DNA of 64,000 nucleotides from Aeromicrobium sp. A1-2 (GTDB taxonomy: Bacteria; Actinomycetota; Actinomycetes; Propionibacteriales; Nocardioidaceae): NCBI RefSeq assembly GCF_003443875.1, contig NZ_CP027482.1:1488001-1552000 (forward strand). The letters run 5' to 3'. The translations under genes and the position numbers were made by a program. Shown one piece after another: positions 23,971 through 34,000 of this stretch; the first letter of the stretch is position 1; every line of letters starts with the position of its first letter. Below the pieces are notes generated by a model. The model had not been told where the DNA came from. It saw only the letters and a list, made by a program, of their open reading frames with translations, and did not search any database.

Positions 23971-26115
23971 ATGTTGCGCAGGCTCGCCTCCCTATCGGTC
24001 CGGTTTCGGTGGCTCGTGATCCTGACTTGGCTCTTGCTGGTCATCAGCGTCGGCGTCCTCGGTCAGAGCATCGGCGGTTCGTTCAGCAACAACCTGTCGG
24101 TGGACAACACCGACTCCCAAGCCGCCTACGCGACACTGACCACGAAGTTCCCCGAAATGTCTGGCGACGGGATGCAGGTGGTGCTCCACACCCCCGAGGG
24201 GCTCACCGATCCGTCCGTGCGCGACCAGGTGGAGGACGCGCTGGCCGATGTACGCAAGGTGGACGGCGTGGCCTCGGTCCAGTCCCCGTACAGCCCCGCC
24301 CAGGAGATGGTCTCCGAAGACGGCACTACTGCTATGGCCACCATCCGGTTCACCGAGCGTGCCGCTGACCTGCAGACCGCGCAGATCGAGGCCGTCAAGT
24401 CGGCATTTGGGTCGATCCGCGACACCGGTGTCGAGATTGAGTACGGCGGCGCCGCGCTGAACGCCGAGTCGGGACCTTCAGGCAGCGAGGTGATCGGGCT
24501 CGCTGCAGCCGTGCTGGTGCTACTGCTCGCTTTCGGGTCAGTGTTCGCGATGACGGTGCCGTTGATCACCGCGGTGATGGCACTCGCGCTCGGGTTGGGA
24601 GTGATCCAGCTGTTGGCCGAATGGGTCACGATTGGCACCTCGGGCCCAATCGTGGCCGCGATGATCGGCCTTGGCGTCGGCATCGACTACGCACTCCTGG
24701 TGGTCACTCGGCATCGCGAGGGACTGGCCAGCGGTCACACCGCCGGCGAATCGATCCCACTCGCGTTGTCGACCGCCGGGAGGTCGGTGCTGGTGGCAGG
24801 CAGCACAGTGATCGTCGCGATCCTGTCTCTCTACCTCATCGGCATCCCTTTCGTCGCCACGCTCGGGCTCGCCAGCGCCATCACCGTCGCCACCACACTG
24901 CTGGCGGCGGTGACCCTACTTCCGGCGCTTCTCGCAGTATTCGGCGACAACCTCGACCGGTTCACGATCCACCGCAACCGGTCCGAGCAAGGTCCGAAGT
25001 CGCCCAATGGCTGGCACCGATGGACCCGGCAGGTCCAGCGCCGCCCCTGGCCGTACTTCGTGGCCTCGAGCGCGCTGCTCCTGACCCTGGCTGCTCCCTT
25101 GCTCGACCTGCAGCTGGGTACCGCTGATGACGGCTCGGCGGCAACGGGGAGCACCGAGCGCAAGGCCTACGACCTCGTTGCCAGTTCATTCGGAGCTGGC
25201 TGGGCCGGTCCGCTACTGGTGATCGCGGAGTACCAAGGCGGTTCCGCCGCCAACATTGCATCAGCAGGCGGCCTCCGCGAGACGCTGGCCTCCACAGAAG
25301 GGGTAGCGCAGGTGCCCGCGCCGCGGTTCAACAAGTCCGGCGACACCGCCGTCTTCACCGTCGTCCCCGACTCCTCCCCCGACGACAAGCAGACCGAGGA
25401 TCTGGTTCACCACATCCGCGACACGGTGGTCCCGGAGACCACCAACACCACCATCCACGTCGGTGGCGCAACCGCAACGGCCATCGACCTCGCGGACCGC
25501 CTGGCAGCGCGCATCCTGTGGTTCATGGCCTTCGTGGTCGGGCTCAGCTCCTTGCTCCTGCTGGTCGAGTTCCGATCGATCTTCGTGCCGATCAAGGCGG
25601 CCGTCATGAACCTGCTCTCGGTTGGCGCCGCCTACGGAGCCGTGGTCGCGGTCTTTCAATGGGGTTGGCTTGCCGACCTGTTCGGCGCACAACCGGGCCC
25701 GATCGAGTCCTTCGCGCCAATGATGCTGTTTGCCGTCCTGTTCGGACTGTCCATGGACTACGAAGTCTTCCTTCTCAGCAGGGTCCGCGAGGAGTACGTC
25801 CGTACCGGCGACCCCGGACGCTCGGTCGCCGACGGTGTCGCCGCCACTGCACGAGTGATCACAGCCGCAGCCGCGGTGATGGTCGTGGTGTTCGCCAGCT
25901 TCCTGCTCAACGACCAGCGGGTCGTCAACCTGTTCGGATTCGGCCTGGCAGTCGCCATCGCGATCGACGCCACCATCGTACGAATGGTGTTGGTGCCTGC
26001 AGCGATGTCGATCGCCGGTCGGTGGGCCTGGTATCTCCCGGCTTGGCTCGATCGGCTGCTGCCGCGGTTTGGTCTGGAGCCTCAGGCAGACAAAGAATCC
26101 CCCGCCGGACACTGA
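23971..26115 (+). CDS. MMPL family transporter (RND superfamily)
   Basis: A 714-residue proton-driven exporter of the MMPL group, which moves lipids or drugs out of actinobacteria. The typical two-fold layout is seen: one N-terminal helix, an extracytoplasmic domain, five helices, then the repeat. The proton-relay type motif GLGVGIDYALLVVTRHRE occurs in the first half (about 235) and its counterpart FGLSMDYEVFLLSRVREEY in the second (about 590). The ATG at 23971 is preferred because AGGAGAA lies immediately upstream and the product then begins MLRRLASLSVRFRWLVI. The divergent TetR gene is its likely repressor. Confidence 0.93.
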   Translation: MLRRLASLSVRFRWLVILTWLLLVISVGVLGQSIGGSFSNNLSVDNTDSQAAYATLTTKFPEMSGDGMQVVLHTPEGLTDPSVRDQVEDALADVRKVDGVASVQSPYSPAQEMVSEDGTTAMATIRFTERAADLQTAQIEAVKSAFGSIRDTGVEIEYGGAALNAESGPSGSEVIGLAAAVLVLLLAFGSVFAMTVPLITAVMALALGLGVIQLLAEWVTIGTSGPIVAAMIGLGVGIDYALLVVTRHREGLASGHTAGESIPLALSTAGRSVLVAGSTVIVAILSLYLIGIPFVATLGLASAITVATTLLAAVTLLPALLAVFGDNLDRFTIHRNRSEQGPKSPNGWHRWTRQVQRRPWPYFVASSALLLTLAAPLLDLQLGTADDGSAATGSTERKAYDLVASSFGAGWAGPLLVIAEYQGGSAANIASAGGLRETLASTEGVAQVPAPRFNKSGDTAVFTVVPDSSPDDKQTEDLVHHIRDTVVPETTNTTIHVGGATATAIDLADRLAARILWFMAFVVGLSSLLLLVEFRSIFVPIKAAVMNLLSVGAAYGAVVAVFQWGWLADLFGAQPGPIESFAPMMLFAVLFGLSMDYEVFLLSRVREEYVRTGDPGRSVADGVAATARVITAAAAVMVVVFASFLLNDQRVVNLFGFGLAVAIAIDATIVRMVLVPAAMSIAGRWAWYLPAWLDRLLPRFGLEPQADKESPAGH

Positions 26116-26208
26116 CATGAGCGGCACTGCCGCACGATCCGCCTCGCAGTCTGCAATCGTGCGTCCTGCTAGCTTGCTTGCACGATCCGTCAACCATCGG
26201 GAGATGAC

Positions 26209-26382
26209 ATGGCCACCGGCCAGTTCGAGTACGCCGTTCGCGAGTGCGCACCCAAGGCACCAGTCCGCGAGACCCTGCTCAATCAGATGGCCGGCGAGGG
26301 GTGGGAGCCGGTCGGGCTGAGGGTTGGAAGCGTGTGGGACTGGAACTCCAAGGACCAAGTCACATTCCGCCGTCCACGCTGA
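26209..26382 (+). CDS. Small DUF4177-like protein
   Basis: A 57-residue protein beginning MATGQFEYAV and ending VTFRRPR. The pattern FEY, a central LLNQMAGEGWEPVG and a terminal short strand is that of DUF4177-type proteins (fold known, function unknown). GGGAG lies five bases before the ATG. It sits between the MMPL and cupin genes on the same strand with its own spacing of about 90 bp on either side. A fragment of a second copy lies at 21574-21630. Confidence 0.68.
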   Translation: MATGQFEYAVRECAPKAPVRETLLNQMAGEGWEPVGLRVGSVWDWNSKDQVTFRRPR

Positions 26383-26468
26383 GCGGCGTTGGGTCGTTGA
26401 GTCTCACGACCGGATCCTTGCGTCATGGGAGCATCCGGACCTGACCCTGGCGAGGCTAGGGTCTGACC

Positions 26469-26933
26469 ATGAGCATCGAAGACATCGGCCCCCGTCCGCA
26501 AGCGTTCGACCTCGAGACCGAGACGATCGAGAACCCGAGCTACCGCACGGTGGCCTGGAGCGGAAGCTACCTGCAGGTCACCCTCATGTCGATTCCGGTC
26601 AACGGTGACATCGGACTGGAGAAGCACGCCCAGACCGACCAGTTCATTCGGCTCGACCGTGGCCGCGGTCGAGCCCAGATGGGACCCGGCAAGGACGAGC
26701 TGACCTTCGACCAGGAGGTGACCGACGGTTGGTGCGTCATCGTTCCGGCCGGCAGCTGGCACAACGTCACCAACATCGGCGACGAGCCGATGCAGGTCTA
26801 CACCGTCTACGCACCGCAGCACCACCAGCCGGGCAAGGTCCAGGAGACCAAGGCAATCGCCGACAGCGACACCGACGACGAACCCGCCGACTGGTCCGTA
26901 CAGCCGGACCGCGTCGCGGACCAGCACGCCTGA
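26469..26933 (+). CDS. Cupin domain protein
   Basis: A 154-residue single-domain cupin. The first motif runs from about residue 45 (GDIGLEKHAQTDQFIRL, His53) and the second is VIVPAGSWHNVTN with His98, so a metal site is plausible. The acidic tail from about residue 125 (SDTDDEPADWSVQPD) is disordered in appearance. Stand-alone cupins of this type are of unknown substrate. It reads on the plus strand and converges with the small PLDc_N gene. Confidence 0.86.
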   Translation: MSIEDIGPRPQAFDLETETIENPSYRTVAWSGSYLQVTLMSIPVNGDIGLEKHAQTDQFIRLDRGRGRAQMGPGKDELTFDQEVTDGWCVIVPAGSWHNVTNIGDEPMQVYTVYAPQHHQPGKVQETKAIADSDTDDEPADWSVQPDRVADQHA

Positions 26934-27081
26934 TCAGACTCGTTCAACCCGGACGCCTGCCGCCACGCGTGCGGCCGTCCACCAGGTTCAGCCTCGTCGC
27001 CGCCCATGAGTGACTGGCTCAGCGGACGTGGGTGCTGTGCCGGCCCGTCGACAGGCGCGCCATTCCTCCAGATCCTCGGCC

Positions 27082-27294
27082 CTACCGACGCCCCCTGGCG
27101 AAGTACGCCAGCGGACCGACGGGCTGCACGAAGAGCGCGAGCGCCCACGCGACCTTCGGACCACGGACCCTGTCCGCAGGACGACGGGCTAGATCCCGCA
27201 ACGCCACGGTGGCGAGGACTGCCTCCACCGCACCCACGACGCAAATCGCTCGCTGCTGACCGGTCGTGAGGTCGGACCACTTCTTCTTCGCCAT
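27082..27294 (-). CDS. Small PLDc_N domain membrane protein
   Basis: A 70-residue protein with two hydrophobic segments (about 14-31 and 48-65) and the PLDc_N ending KVAWALALFVQPVGPLAYFARGRR-like, where the Pro-x-GP-x-AYF pattern is diagnostic. Such domains precede phospholipase D nucleases in larger proteins; the stand-alone form is common in actinobacteria and of unknown role. It starts at ATG 27294 (MAKKKWSDLT). Confidence 0.8.
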   Translation of the reverse strand: MAKKKWSDLTTGQQRAICVVGAVEAVLATVALRDLARRPADRVRGPKVAWALALFVQPVGPLAYFARGRR

Positions 27295-27338
27295 GACGCA
27301 ACGCTACCGGTTGGTCACTCCAGCCGTGCTCGGGTGCC

Positions 27339-27776
27339 TCAGCGCTCTGCGGCTGCGTGCTCGCGCGCACACGCAACCACCGCAGCCAGGTCGAGCCCGT
27401 ACGCCGGACCGTGGCCCGACTCGTACTCCTCGACCCGGGCCGCACCCCGCTCGAGAAGCCGGGCGGCTCCGGTGCGGTTGCCGCGGGCTGCATGGGTCAG
27501 ACCGACACAGACCTGCGCGAGTCCTTGCCACAGGCCACGTTCTTCAACCGGACCAGCCTTCCAACGCGCCTCCAGAACTTCGTGCGCGGCGAACGGCCGA
27601 CCTTCCTGCACCAGCTCCTGGGCGAAGGCAACCGTCTCCACGGCCGGCAGGGCCTCCTCGGGAACCGGCTCGACCCCGGCAGCGCCATACGGCAGGGGGC
27701 GACCGAGAGCATCGCGAGGGCGTGCCTGACGTGGCCGACCGGCTTGGTCGCGGTCTCGACTGTGGTCCCCGGTCAC
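27339..27776 (-). CDS. DUF309 domain protein
   Basis: A 145-residue protein. The N-terminus (RDRDQAGRPRQARPRDALGR) is the arginine-rich lead of actinobacterial DUF309 proteins. The helical domain (about 60-140) carries the family pattern EGRPFAAHEVLEARWK and LWQGLAQVCVGLTHAARGN. The structure of DUF309 is known but not its function. The start is taken as the GTG at 27776, which has GGAG upstream and begins the homologous sequence; further upstream the frame stays open but looks non-coding. It follows narI on the same strand after 159 bp. Confidence 0.85.
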   Translation of the reverse strand: MTGDHSRDRDQAGRPRQARPRDALGRPLPYGAAGVEPVPEEALPAVETVAFAQELVQEGRPFAAHEVLEARWKAGPVEERGLWQGLAQVCVGLTHAARGNRTGAARLLERGAARVEEYESGHGPAYGLDLAAVVACAREHAAAER

Positions 27777-27935
27777 CGTGGGCTCCGATCCACAGGGATC
27801 TGGACACGTCGCTTCACCATGTATCGAGGATAGGCGCGGCTCGCTCCGCAAGGGCAACGGCCGTGATTCCGAGAACCGCGGCGAACAGGGCGTCCACCCG
27901 CCGAGGATGTCCTCGCAGACGACTGACCGAGATCG

Positions 27936-28661
27936 CTACGAGACACGGTCCCAGCCGCGTCGCGGCCGGTGGCTACCCAGCTGGTCATCGCGGCTGCGGT
28001 AGACGATGTAGGGCCGGGTCACGTAGCCCACGGGCGCACTGAAGACGTGCACGAGCCGGGTGAACGGCCATACCGCAAAGAGCCCGAAGGCGACCAGCGC
28101 GTGCAGCTGGAAGCCGAGCGGGGCGGCGGCCATCAGGTTGGCGTCAGGCTGGAAGGCCAGGAACGAGCGATACCAGACCGAGACCCCCTCGCGGTAGTTG
28201 TACTCGCCCCCGATCGTCATGATCGAGCCGGCAATGGTGTTCCACATGCCCAGGCCGATCGCCGCGGCGAGAAACGCATACATGACCTTGTCCATGACCG
28301 TGGTCGCGGAGAAGACCGGTCCGACGGTGCGACGACGGTAGATCAGGATCACCATGCCGACCAGGGCCACGATGCCTGCAAGCAGACCACCCGTGACGGC
28401 CACCACGTGATACATGTGCTCGCTGATCCCGACCGCGTCGGTCCACGACTGCGGCACCAGAAGTCCGATGATGTGGCCACCCACGACGCCGAGCATCCCG
28501 AAGTGGAACATCGGGCTGCCGATGCGCAGCAGCCGGTTCTCGTAGAGCTGGGACGAGCGCGTGGTCCAGCCGAACTTGTCGTAGCGGTAGCGCCACGCGT
28601 GCCCGACGACAAAGCTGGTCAGGCAGATGTACGGAAAGACGACGAAGAGGAACTCACTCAT
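27936..28661 (-). CDS. narI: Respiratory nitrate reductase gamma subunit (cytochrome b)
   Basis: The membrane subunit of the NarGHI complex. It oxidises menaquinol and passes electrons through two b hemes to NarH. The 241-residue product has five transmembrane segments. Heme-ligand histidines are visible in VGHAWRYRYDKFGW (about 20), FHFGMLGVVGGHIIGLL (about 52 and 62), and FQLHALVAFGLFAVWPFTRLVH near 190-207. It is the last gene of the narKGHJI operon, and its ATG overlaps the narJ stop (ATGA). The C-terminal tail of about 20 residues is rich in Arg. Confidence 0.96.
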   Translation of the reverse strand: MSEFLFVVFPYICLTSFVVGHAWRYRYDKFGWTTRSSQLYENRLLRIGSPMFHFGMLGVVGGHIIGLLVPQSWTDAVGISEHMYHVVAVTGGLLAGIVALVGMVILIYRRRTVGPVFSATTVMDKVMYAFLAAAIGLGMWNTIAGSIMTIGGEYNYREGVSVWYRSFLAFQPDANLMAAAPLGFQLHALVAFGLFAVWPFTRLVHVFSAPVGYVTRPYIVYRSRDDQLGSHRPRRGWDRVS

Positions 28662-29368
28662 GTGCGGGCCCCCGGGAACGACGGCATGGGCAGCAGGGTC
28701 GCCTCGGGCGCGGCACCGGAGGCTGCGCCGGGGCTGAACTGGGGGTTGGCGAAGGGCGCGAGCCCGACCTCCTCCTCGGGCGGGCCTTCGGCGGCCAGCC
28801 GGCGTACCGCATCGCGCTCGTCGCCGCGCAGTGGCGGCAGGGTGGCCGTGATCGCATCGATCAGGCCAGCCCAGGGTGACTTCATGTCCCGCAACGACAG
28901 GCGCAGCAGTTCCAGACCGGCCCGGTGGTCCAGCATCAGCTCCCGGCCGCGATCGCGGTCGATCGTGGCCGCGAACTCGAGCACGACGCACAGGTGGTCG
29001 GGCAGCTCCGCGTCATCGAGCTCGAAACCGGCCTGCAGGTAGGTCTGCTTGAAGCGCAGCAGCGCCATCCCCCCCTTGCGGGTGTCGCCGTGGGCGAAAT
29101 AGGTCAGGAACAGGTTGCAGCGCCTGCGGTTGTCGAACGTCTCGACGTAGTCGGCCTGCAGGTCCGGCAGCGGCGTCGACTCCAGGTGCACCAGGAAGTC
29201 TCGGATCGAATCACCGATCGCGGCGGGTAGCTCACAGGAGGCTGACCTGACCAGATCGGCGTGCCCGAGCACCCGCTCGTCGGGATAGTCCAGGAGCAGC
29301 GAGACCGACTGCCACACGGCGCTCAGCTGTCCAGGTGACAACGCAGTCCTGGCTCGACGGCCGCTCAC
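28658..29368 (-). CDS. narJ: Nitrate reductase molybdenum cofactor assembly chaperone
   Basis: NarJ binds apo-NarG and lets the molybdenum cofactor and the FS0 cluster be inserted before the complex docks to NarI. The 236-residue product has the NarJ/TorD helical fold, with LLLDYPDERVL (about 24), DYVETFD followed by LFLTYFAHGDTRKGG (about 75-100) and ELPDHLCVVLEFAA (about 119). The start is a GTG whose bases overlap the narH stop (GTGA); an apparent longer frame reads into narH and is not used. The C-terminus is Pro/Ala-rich and probably flexible. Confidence 0.93.
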   Translation of the reverse strand: MSGRRARTALSPGQLSAVWQSVSLLLDYPDERVLGHADLVRSASCELPAAIGDSIRDFLVHLESTPLPDLQADYVETFDNRRRCNLFLTYFAHGDTRKGGMALLRFKQTYLQAGFELDDAELPDHLCVVLEFAATIDRDRGRELMLDHRAGLELLRLSLRDMKSPWAGLIDAITATLPPLRGDERDAVRRLAAEGPPEEEVGLAPFANPQFSPGAASGAAPEATLLPMPSFPGART

Positions 29369-31014
29369 GAGTCCGGGCCCTTCGGTGGGAACATCCCGGG
29401 CGGAGCCACTTTGCCGTCCCAGTTGAGCAGGTTGACCCGACCACTCTTGTGGTCCGGCCCTGCCAGCGAGTCGGAGGTCTGCCGCTCCTGCAGCATCTGG
29501 AAGTTCTCGACCGCGATCGGGGTCGGCGTGCCGGAGCCCTCGCCGAAGACGTCCTGCTGGCCGCCGCCGTACTCCGAGACCGAGCACTCGGTGGACAGCT
29601 CCTCCAGGGAGTGCGCCTGCTCGAGGTGGGCGGGGGGGATGACGTAGCGCTCGTCGTACTTCGCGATCGCCAGGAGGCGATACATGTCGTACATCTCCTC
29701 CTCGGTCATCCCGACCGCGGCCGGGATCGAGGCGTCGGGATCGCGGCCCATGTTGATGTCGCGCATGTAGCAGCGCATCGCGGCCAACTTCTTGAGGACG
29801 GCGTCGACCGGCTCGACCTCCCCGGCCGTGAACAGCTCGGCGAGATACTCGACCGGGATCCGCAGGGCGTCGATGGCGGCGAACAGGTTGCCCTTGTCCT
29901 CGGCGTCCTCACCCGTCTCCTGGACGACGTCTACCACCGGCGACAACGGGGGGATGTACCAGACCATGGGCATCGTGCGGTACTCCGGATGCAACGGCAG
30001 CGCGACCTTGAACGTGTTGATGAGCGCGTAGATCGGGGACCGCTGGGCGGCGTCGATCCAGTCCCGGGAGATGCCTGCCGCTTCTGCCTCGCGCATGACC
30101 TCGGGGTCGAAGGGGTCGAGGAACACGTCGCGCTGGGCCTCGTAGAGCCCGTGCTCGTCCTCGGTGGAGGCGGCCTCGAGCACCTTGTCGGCGTCGTACA
30201 GCATCAGACCGATGTAGCGCAGGCGGCCCACGCAGGTCTCGGCGCACACGGTCGGCAGGCCGACCTCGATGCGCGGGAAGCAGAACGTGCACTTCTCGGC
30301 CTTGCCCGTGCGGTGGTTGAAGTAGATCTTCTTGTAGGGGCAACCCGAGACACATTTGCGCCAACCACGGCACGCTTCCTGGTCGACCAGCACGATGCCG
30401 TCCTCTTCGCGCTTGTAGATCGCGCCGCTGGGGCACGAGGCCGCGCACGACGGGTTGAGGCAGTGCTCGCAGATGCGTGGGAGGTAGAACATGAAGGTCT
30501 GCTCGAACTCGAACTTCACCTTGTCGGCGATCTTCGCCAGCATCGGGTCGCGGTGCGCGGTCTCGGTGGAGCCACCGAGGTCGTCGTCCCAGTTGGCCGA
30601 CCACTCGATCTTCATGTCCTTGCCGCTGATCAGCGACTTGGGCCGGGCGACCGGGGTGTGCTCCTGGGCAGGCGCATCGGTCAACGTGGAGTAGTCGTAG
30701 GTCCACGGCTCGTAGTACTCGCCGATCGAGGGCAGCTTGGGGTTGGAGAAGATCGTCATCAGGTTCTTGAACCGACCACCCGCCTTGAGCTTGAGCCGGG
30801 CCCGCTTGTTGAGCTCCCAGCCGCCCTTCCACGTGTCCTGGTCCTCGTAGGTGCGCGGGTAGCCGAGCCCGGGCCGGGTCTCGACGTTGTTGAACCAGAT
30901 GTACTCCGTCCCCGTCCGGTTGGTCCACGCCTGCTTGCAGGTCACCGAGCAGGTGTGGCAGCCGATGCACTTGTCGAGGTTCATCACCATCGCCATCTGC
31001 GCCATGACCTTCAT
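29365..31014 (-). CDS. narH: Respiratory nitrate reductase beta subunit (Fe-S protein)
   Basis: The electron-transfer subunit of the NarGHI complex, carrying three [4Fe-4S] clusters and one [3Fe-4S]. The cysteine clusters are all present: CIGCHTCSVTC (about 16-26), CEHCLNPSCAASC (about 183-195), CRGWRKCVSGC, in which Trp replaces a Cys as in all NarH proteins and gives the 3Fe cluster, and CTFCFPR followed by CAETC. At 549 residues it has the usual NarH length with a long C-terminal extension. Its ATG overlaps the narG stop by one base. Confidence 0.97.
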   Translation of the reverse strand: MKVMAQMAMVMNLDKCIGCHTCSVTCKQAWTNRTGTEYIWFNNVETRPGLGYPRTYEDQDTWKGGWELNKRARLKLKAGGRFKNLMTIFSNPKLPSIGEYYEPWTYDYSTLTDAPAQEHTPVARPKSLISGKDMKIEWSANWDDDLGGSTETAHRDPMLAKIADKVKFEFEQTFMFYLPRICEHCLNPSCAASCPSGAIYKREEDGIVLVDQEACRGWRKCVSGCPYKKIYFNHRTGKAEKCTFCFPRIEVGLPTVCAETCVGRLRYIGLMLYDADKVLEAASTEDEHGLYEAQRDVFLDPFDPEVMREAEAAGISRDWIDAAQRSPIYALINTFKVALPLHPEYRTMPMVWYIPPLSPVVDVVQETGEDAEDKGNLFAAIDALRIPVEYLAELFTAGEVEPVDAVLKKLAAMRCYMRDINMGRDPDASIPAAVGMTEEEMYDMYRLLAIAKYDERYVIPPAHLEQAHSLEELSTECSVSEYGGGQQDVFGEGSGTPTPIAVENFQMLQERQTSDSLAGPDHKSGRVNLLNWDGKVAPPGMFPPKGPDS

Positions 31015-34000
31015 CAGTACGTCACCTCCTGGGAACGTTTGCGAATGATGGTGACCTCGTCACGCTGATTGCCCGTGGGACCGAGGTAGTTGAATGCGAA
31101 CGTCAGCTGGGCGTAGCCGCCGATCAGGTGCGATGGCTTCACCAGCAGTCGGGTCAGCGAGTTGTGGATGCCGCCACGCTTGCCCGACGTCTCGGCCAGC
31201 GGTACGTCGATCAGCCGGTCCTGTGCGTGGTACATGTACACCGTTCCCTCGGGCATGCGGTGCGAGACGATGGCCCGCGCCACCACGACACCGTTGCGGT
31301 TGACCGCCTCGATCCAGTCGTTGTCCTTGATGCCGACCTTGACGGCGTCTCGGTCGCTCACCCAGATGTTCTGCCCACCACGGGACAGCGACAGCATGAA
31401 CAGGTTGTCCTGGTACTCGGAGTGGATCGACCACTTGTTGTGGGGGGTCAGGTAGCGCACCGCCAGTCCCTCGACCTGTCCGCCCGAGCCGTCCGAGACG
31501 CTGCCGAGCTCGGGCTCGGCGAACAGCGCCGCCATGTTCAGCGGCGGCCGGTAGACCGGCAGACCCTCGCCGAGCTCGGTCATCCAGTCGTGGTCGAGGT
31601 AGAAGTGCATGCGGCCGGTCAGCGTGTGCCAGGGCTTCTTGCGCTCGACGTTGATCGTGAACGGCGAGTAACGGCGACCGCCGGTTTCGGACCCCGACCA
31701 CTCCGGTGAGGTGATCACCGGAACGGGCGGGCCCTGGGTGTCGGCGAAGGTGATCTGCTTGCCCTGGTGCTCCTCGGCCAGGTCGGCCAGCTTCACGCCC
31801 GTGCGCGTCTCGAGGGTCTTGAAGCCCTGGGTCGCCAGCTGGCCGTTCGTCGTGCCGGACAGGGCGAGGATCGCCTCGCACACGTTGACGTCCCTCTTGA
31901 GCGACGGCCGGCCGTCGGCCACCCCACCGCGGACGGCACCGTTCTTGTGCCGCAGGTACTCGACCTGCTTGCCGAGCTCGAAGGTCACGCCCTTGGTCGT
32001 CGCGCCGAGGGTGTCCAGCAGTGGCCCGAGGGCGTTCATCTTCTGCGCCACGGCACCGTAGTCCCGCTCGACCTCGACCAGCTTGGGCATCGTGACTCCG
32101 GGGATCGGCTCGCACTCGCCCTTCTTCCAGTCCCGGACGACGCCGTGCGGGGTGGCCATCGCGTCAGGGGTGTCGTGGGTGAGGGGCACAGCCACGACGT
32201 CCTTGCGCACTCCTAGGTGTGTGGCCGCCAGCTCGCTGAACTTCTCCGCGATGGTCTGCCACGCGTCCCAGTCGGTGCGGGTCTGCCACGGGGGCGCGAT
32301 CGCGGGATTGAAGGAGTGCACGAACGGATGCATGTCGGTCGTGTTGAGGTCGTGCTTCTCGTACCAGGTCGCGGCCGGGAGGACGACGTCGGAGAAGATC
32401 GTGGTGCTGGTCTGTCGGAAGTCGATCGTCATCAACAGGTCGAGCTTGCCCTCGGGCGCCTTGTCTCGCCACTTGACGTCGACCGGGCGCTGGTCCTGGG
32501 GCGTCTCGGTCGCCCGCACCGACGAGTCAGTGCCGAGCAGGTGCTTGAGGAAGTACTCGTTGCCCTTGCCGGACGAGCCGAGCAGGTTGGCCCGCCAGAT
32601 GGACAGGATCCGGGGGTAGTTTTGTGGCGCATCGGGATCCTCACCCGCGAACTCGAGCCCACCGGACTTGAGCTGGTCGACGACGTACTCCCCCACGGGC
32701 TTGCCGGCGGCCGCCGCGTCGTCGCTCAGATCCAGCGGGTTGCGGTCGAATGTGGGATAGGACGGCATCCAGCCCATCCGGGCACTCTGCGCGATCACGT
32801 CGGCGGTGGACTTGCCTGCCAGCTGACCGGAGCCGGTGGTGGCCGAGAGCGTGTCGGCGCCGAACTGGTCGTAGCGGAACTGGTTGCTGTGCAGGTACCA
32901 GTAGGCGGTCTGGATCATGTTGCGCGGCGGGCGGTTCCAGTCCAGCGCGTTGGCCACCTGGTTGTAGCCCGTGAGCGGGCGCACCTTCTCCTGCCCGACG
33001 TAGTGCGCCCATCCGCCGCCGTTGACCCCCTGGCAGCCGGTGAGGTTGGTCAGGGTCAGGAACGCGCGATAGATCGTGTCCGAGTGGAACCAGTGGTTGG
33101 TGCCGGCGCCCATCACGATCATCGAGCGGCCGCGCGACTCCTCCGCGTTGGCGGCGAACTCCCGACCGATCCGGGCTGCCGTCGCGGCGGGGACTCCGGT
33201 GATGACTTCCTGCCACGCGGGCGTGTAGGGCGACTCGGCGTCGTCGTAGCCGCTGGCCCACTCCCCCGGCAACCCGTCACGCGCGACGCCGTACTGGGCG
33301 AGCAGCAGGTCGAAGACCGTGGTCACCAGGTGTCCGTCGACCCGGCGGACCGGTACACCGCGCGGGAGGTCGGCGGCGGCGCCGTCGGGGGTGTCGAAAC
33401 GCGGCATCCGCACCAGCACGGAGTCCTGCGCGCCGTCCAGCAGCGACAGCTGGGGATCGACGTCACCGAGCTCGAGGTTCCACTTGCCCACACCGGTCTC
33501 GCCATAGCGGTGACCCAGCGAGCCGTTCGGCACGACCGGCTTCCCGGTACGCGCATCGATCAGGACGGTCTTGAAGGCCGCGTTCTCCTCTGCCGGGTTG
33601 GTCGAGGCCAGGTCCGAGGCGGTCAGGAACTTGCCCGCGGTGAAGGCACCGTCGCCGATGTCGTCGAGCTTCACCAGGTAGGGCAGGTCGGTGTAGGTCT
33701 TGACGTACTCGGTGAAGTACGGAGTCTGCCGGTCGACGAAGAACTCCTTGAGCACGACGTGCCCCATCGACATCGCCAGCGCCGCGTCGGTGCCCGGCCT
33801 GGCGGGCAGCCACTCATCGGCGAACTTCACATTGTCGGCGTAGTCGGGGGCGACCGCGACGACCTTCTGGCCGCGGTAGCGCGCCTCGGTCATCCAGTGC
33901 GCATCAGGCGTGCGAGTGACCGGCAGGTTGGAACCCCACATGATCAGGTAACCCGCATTCCACCAGTCCCCCGACTCCGGCACATCGGTCTGGTCGCCGA

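Noticed and set aside
28992..29587. Longer narJ reading into narH
   Set aside because: The upstream part lies inside narH in another frame. The GTG overlapping the narH stop gives the correct NarJ N-terminus.
29335..31068. Long plus-strand open frame of 577 codons
   Set aside because: It lies exactly antisense to narH. Such frames arise from high GC content, and the protein has no recognisable sequence.
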